From Betaproteobacteria bacterium (GTDB taxonomy: Bacteria > Pseudomonadota > Gammaproteobacteria > Burkholderiales > Sulfuriferulaceae): a stretch of 9,575 nucleotides of DNA. Below, one piece after another: positions 7,251 to 9,575 of this stretch. Each line of letters opens with the position of its first letter. The stretch's first letter is position 1. Made by a program: the position numbers and the translations under genes. Where the stretch lies: positions 878 to 10,452 of the forward strand of contig DMQT01000225.1 in NCBI GenBank assembly GCA_003455595.1. Reading direction: 5' to 3'. The notes beneath the pieces are model-generated. The model did no database searches. It was not told the origin of the DNA and worked only from the letters and a program-made list of their open reading frames with translations.

Positions 7251-7439
7251 ATGGAATGGCTAAGCTGGTTTGCTTCACCTGAAAACACCAAGCCACTGGC
7301 CTTGGTGGTCCTGTTTGTGACTTTTGTGCTGATCGTGTACTTCGTATACGGCGATAAAAAGCGTGGCGAACGGCTGGAAAGCTACAAGCACATGCCATTC
7401 ATGGATGATGAACCTGAAAGCAAGGAAGAAAAGAAATGA
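7251..7439 (+). CDS. ccoQ: cbb3-type oxidase small subunit CcoQ
   Basis: CcoQ is a small one-helix subunit that stabilises the interaction of CcoP with the CcoNO core. This 62-residue protein has a short N-terminus (MEWLSWFASPENTK), one hydrophobic helix (about residues 15-33) ending in VYFVYGDKKRGERLE, and a charged tail finishing DDEPESKEEKK. The helix followed by a short basic segment is the family hallmark. ATG 7251 is preceded by GAGG about 7 bases upstream. The reading frame is open further upstream, but that part overlaps ccoO out of frame and is not expected to be translated. The stop overlaps the ccoP start by four bases (ATGA). Confidence 0.93.
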   Translation: MEWLSWFASPENTKPLALVVLFVTFVLIVYFVYGDKKRGERLESYKHMPFMDDEPESKEEKK

Positions 7440-8356
7440 GTCAGGAAAAAATACAGTCCCAAACGGTACAAACCACGGGTCACGCGTGGGATGGTGACCT
7501 TCAGGAGTACAACAACCCGATTCCGACCTGGTGGCTGTATGCGTTTTATTTCAGCGTTGCAGTTGCTGTCGTGTACTGGCTGATGTATCCGGCTTGGCCA
7601 GTGGGGGGAGGATTTACCACCGGTTTTGATAGCATTACCTACGTCAACGACAAGGGTGAAAAGAAGACGACGCACTGGAATACGCGCGCGTTGTTCATGA
7701 AAGAGACCAACGAGGCTGTGGCAGCACAAAAGCCCTACCTGGATAAAGTGGCCAGTACGCCATTCGAGCAAATCACTAAAGACCCTGAGCTCAACAGTTT
7801 TGTGGTGTCGGCGGGTAAACAGTTATTTTCGGACAACTGTGCGGCATGTCATCAGCAAGGTGGGGGCGGCAAGGAAGGTTTCGCACCTAACTTGACCGAC
7901 GATGACTGGTTGTATGGCGGACACTTTGCCAACATCCAGCAAACAGTCATGAATGGACGGCATGGCTACATGCCTGCATTCGCCGATGTGTTGAACGATA
8001 CCCAAGTCAATCAGTTAACTGATTATGTACTCAGTCTGTCGCGCATTGCAGTTAATCCGGATAGTGCAAAGGCAGGTGATGTGCTGTTTCACTCTGAAAC
8101 GGCAGCCTGCTTTTACTGCCATGGCGATAATGCCGAAGGCCGTCAAGTAATTGGTTCTGCCAACCTCACCGATCGAATCTGGCTATGGGCGAACGTCCCG
8201 GGTGCCGACACCATCGCCAGCAAAGAAGCTGCGGTTAAAAACGTCATCTTGGGTGGCCTGAACAAAGGCGTTATGCCAGCCTGGAAAGACCGCTTGTCGC
8301 CGGAACAAATCAAGGTTCTGACAGTCTATGTTCATGAGTTAGGCGGCGGTAAGTAA
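7436..8356 (+). CDS. ccoP: cbb3-type cytochrome c oxidase di-haem subunit III
   Basis: CcoP is the membrane-anchored di-haem cytochrome c that accepts electrons from soluble cytochromes and feeds the cbb3 enzyme. The 306-residue protein starts with the FixP N-terminal region (HAWDGDLQEYNNPIPTWW), followed directly by the membrane helix (about residues 31-52). Two cytochrome c domains follow: CAACH (C135, C138, H139) with probable axial methionine in GYMPAF (M179), and CFYCH (C225, C228, H229) with probable axial methionine in GVMPAW (M280). Translation is coupled to ccoQ by the ATGA overlap, with AAGGAAG 7 bases before the start. The first domain has a glycine-rich loop (QGGGGKEG) just after its haem motif. 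A strong terminator lies 40 bases after the stop, closing the ccoNOQP unit. Confidence 0.98.
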   Translation: MSQEKIQSQTVQTTGHAWDGDLQEYNNPIPTWWLYAFYFSVAVAVVYWLMYPAWPVGGGFTTGFDSITYVNDKGEKKTTHWNTRALFMKETNEAVAAQKPYLDKVASTPFEQITKDPELNSFVVSAGKQLFSDNCAACHQQGGGGKEGFAPNLTDDDWLYGGHFANIQQTVMNGRHGYMPAFADVLNDTQVNQLTDYVLSLSRIAVNPDSAKAGDVLFHSETAACFYCHGDNAEGRQVIGSANLTDRIWLWANVPGADTIASKEAAVKNVILGGLNKGVMPAWKDRLSPEQIKVLTVYVHELGGGK

Positions 8357-8395
8357 GCTTTTTTCGCCGAAGGCTCTGGCAGGTCAGATGATCCC

Positions 8396-8427
8396 AAAAC
8401 CCCTTGCCTATGTGCAGGGGGTTTTTT
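8396..8427 (+). terminator. Rho-independent terminator after ccoP
   Basis: A 12-bp stem is formed by AAAACCCCTTGC (8396-8407) and GCAGGGGGTTTT (8414-8425) with one G-U pair and a 6-base loop. It runs into six T bases (8422-8427). The A-run before the stem mirrors the T-run, so it could also work on the opposite strand. It ends only 3 bases before the ccoG ribosome site, making it both the end of ccoNOQP and potentially part of the ccoG leader. Confidence 0.9.
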
Positions 8428-8430
8428 CAT

Positions 8431-8443
8431 GGAGTAATTCTTG
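8431..8443 (+). promoter_or_regulatory. Ribosome site and TTG start of ccoG
   Basis: GGAG at 8431-8434 lies 6 bases before TTG 8441. An in-frame TAA at 8435-8437 rules out any earlier start. The next in-frame ATG would remove about 34 residues that include conserved-looking family sequence (YQKRIPIIPRSVKGRFRNLK). TTG is therefore the best start. Confidence 0.8.
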
Positions 8444-9575
8444 CAAACAGGTATCGAAGAACCACAAGCGCTCTATCAGAAACGCATCCCGATCATCCCA
8501 CGCTCGGTTAAAGGCCGCTTTCGCAACCTCAAATGGGGTGTGATGGTACTGGCGTACGCTATCTTTTTTGGCTTGCCTTGGCTGCCGTGGACGCGAGCGG
8601 ATGGCGGCGTTTCGCAGGCGATCATGTTTGATGTGGTTGGCCATCGCTTTTTTGTCTTCGATCTGGTGGTTTATCCGCAGAATATTTTCTGGTTGGCGCT
8701 GTTGTTGTTCATCGCCGCTACCGTGCTGTTCTTCGCAACCTCATTGATAGGTCGCGCGTTTTGTGGCTATTTCTGCTTTCAGACCTTATGGACAGACTTG
8801 TTCATGTGGATCGAAAAGCTGATCCAGGGTGAACGACCTGCACGCATCCGTCTCAAGCGCCAGGGCTGGAATAAGGAAAAAATCCTCAAGCTCGGGACAA
8901 CCCATCTTGTCTGGCTGCTGATTGCGTTTTGGACCGGGATGACCTTCATCGCCTACTTTGCTTATGCGCCCGATCTGGTCGTGCGTTTTTTCCATGGCGA
9001 AGCAGCCTATGCAGCGTATTTAACCGTGGCGCTGCTGACTGCTACAACCTATGTAGCCGCCGGTCTGATGCGCGAGCAGATTTGCGCGTATGTGTGCCCG
9101 TATGGGCGATTCCAGAGTGTGATGTATGACCCGGAAACGCTGGCCGTTGCCTACGACAGCAAGCGCGGCGATGGCGTCATGGGACGAGCTGCACCACGCG
9201 CTGAAATAAAAATACACGCGGTGCGCCAGGAAAAAGGCTATGGCGATTGTATCGACTGCGGGTTTTGCGTGCAGGTGTGTCCGGCGGGCATTGATATCCG
9301 CGATGGCCTGCAATACCGCTGCATCTCGTGCGGATTGTGTATCGACGCGTGTAATACCATCATGGATTCGGTGGGCTATCCGCGTGGCCTGATTCGCTAT
9401 GATTCAGAGGCCAATCTGGCCAAGCCAGTGCCCGCCAAGCCACATGTCGACTGGAAGCGAATCAAGGTCGTGGGGTATCTGCTCGCACTGGTGGTGATGA
9501 GTGGTGCGCTGGCCTATAGCGTGTTCACGCGCAAGGATTATGAGCACAGTGTTGAGCAGATACGGCAGCCACTGT
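8441..9575 (+). CDS. ccoG: cbb3 oxidase assembly protein CcoG/RdxA/FixG (3' truncated)
   Basis: CcoG is a membrane polyferredoxin needed for cbb3 maturation, shown in Rhodobacter to reduce Cu(II) to Cu(I). The first 378 residues are present and the frame is open at the window end; full-length members have about 450-480. Features in order are RIPIIPRSVKGRFRNLKW near the N-terminus, membrane helices at about residues 31-50, 79-100, 154-174 and 190-210, FCGYFCFQTLWTD (C108, C112), ICAYVCPYGRFQ (C215, C219), and two 4Fe-4S motifs: CIDCGFCVQVCP (C270, C273, C276, C280) and CISCGLCIDACN (C294, C297, C300, C304). A later helix starts near residue 341. In many CcoG proteins the first cysteine motif ends Cys-Pro; here it is Cys-Phe. 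The gene follows the ccoP terminator almost without a gap, so its expression probably depends on read-through or a promoter before the hairpin. Confidence 0.95.
   Translation, partial: MQTGIEEPQALYQKRIPIIPRSVKGRFRNLKWGVMVLAYAIFFGLPWLPWTRADGGVSQAIMFDVVGHRFFVFDLVVYPQNIFWLALLLFIAATVLFFATSLIGRAFCGYFCFQTLWTDLFMWIEKLIQGERPARIRLKRQGWNKEKILKLGTTHLVWLLIAFWTGMTFIAYFAYAPDLVVRFFHGEAAYAAYLTVALLTATTYVAAGLMREQICAYVCPYGRFQSVMYDPETLAVAYDSKRGDGVMGRAAPRAEIKIHAVRQEKGYGDCIDCGFCVQVCPAGIDIRDGLQYRCISCGLCIDACNTIMDSVGYPRGLIRYDSEANLAKPVPAKPHVDWKRIKVVGYLLALVVMSGALAYSVFTRKDYEHSVEQIRQPL

Noticed and set aside
8357..8395. T-run at 8359-8364 as a separate ccoP terminator
   Set aside because: No stable stem immediately precedes the T-run; the real stem-loop with a T-tract is 8396-8427.

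Overview
The window is a contiguous respiratory gene cluster from what looks like a betaproteobacterium. The order ctaG - DUF2970 - ctaE - (DUF2909 on the minus strand) - SURF1 - SCO-like - ctaB - SCO matches the cytochrome aa3 oxidase locus common in that class. I lean towards Nitrosomonadales-like lineages, but that is an inference from general protein resemblance and no search was run. No mobile element, CRISPR array, tRNA or rRNA was seen. Coding density is high and all genes except one are on the + strand.

Positions 1-1568 hold the tail of the A-type (aa3) oxidase structural and assembly operon. It contains the C-terminal part of the copper-insertion protein CtaG/Cox11, a one-helix DUF2970 protein overlapping it, and oxidase subunit III behind a near-perfect Shine-Dalgarno. 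A strong two-way hairpin then separates subunit III from a small convergent two-helix DUF2909 gene on the minus strand (1639-1833). Positions 1915-4175 carry a second assembly block: SURF1, an overlapping membrane-anchored SCO-like protein with a CX3C pair but no evident copper-ligand histidine, and haem O synthase CtaB. The haem A synthase gene ctaA, which often sits just before ctaB in this arrangement, is absent here; only 64 bases separate the two genes.

A lipoprotein SCO/SenC copper chaperone (4322-4921) forms the junction to the second system, the high-affinity cbb3 oxidase operon ccoN-ccoO-ccoQ-ccoP (5007-8356). All haem and CuB ligands are visible in the four subunits. ccoP is followed by a textbook intrinsic terminator. 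Almost touching its T-tract is ccoG, encoding the polyferredoxin/cupric reductase. It starts at TTG and runs off the window end.

Together the genes supply copper (CtaG, SCO, possibly the SCO-like protein, CcoG), haem O/A precursor (CtaB), haem-insertion help (SURF1) and catalytic subunits for two terminal oxidases, one low-affinity (aa3) and one high-affinity (cbb3). The SCO gene lies between the two sets and could serve both. The points most worth a second look are the terminator/ccoG arrangement, the missing ctaA, and the ligand-deficient SCO-like protein. I found no wholly new biological system.
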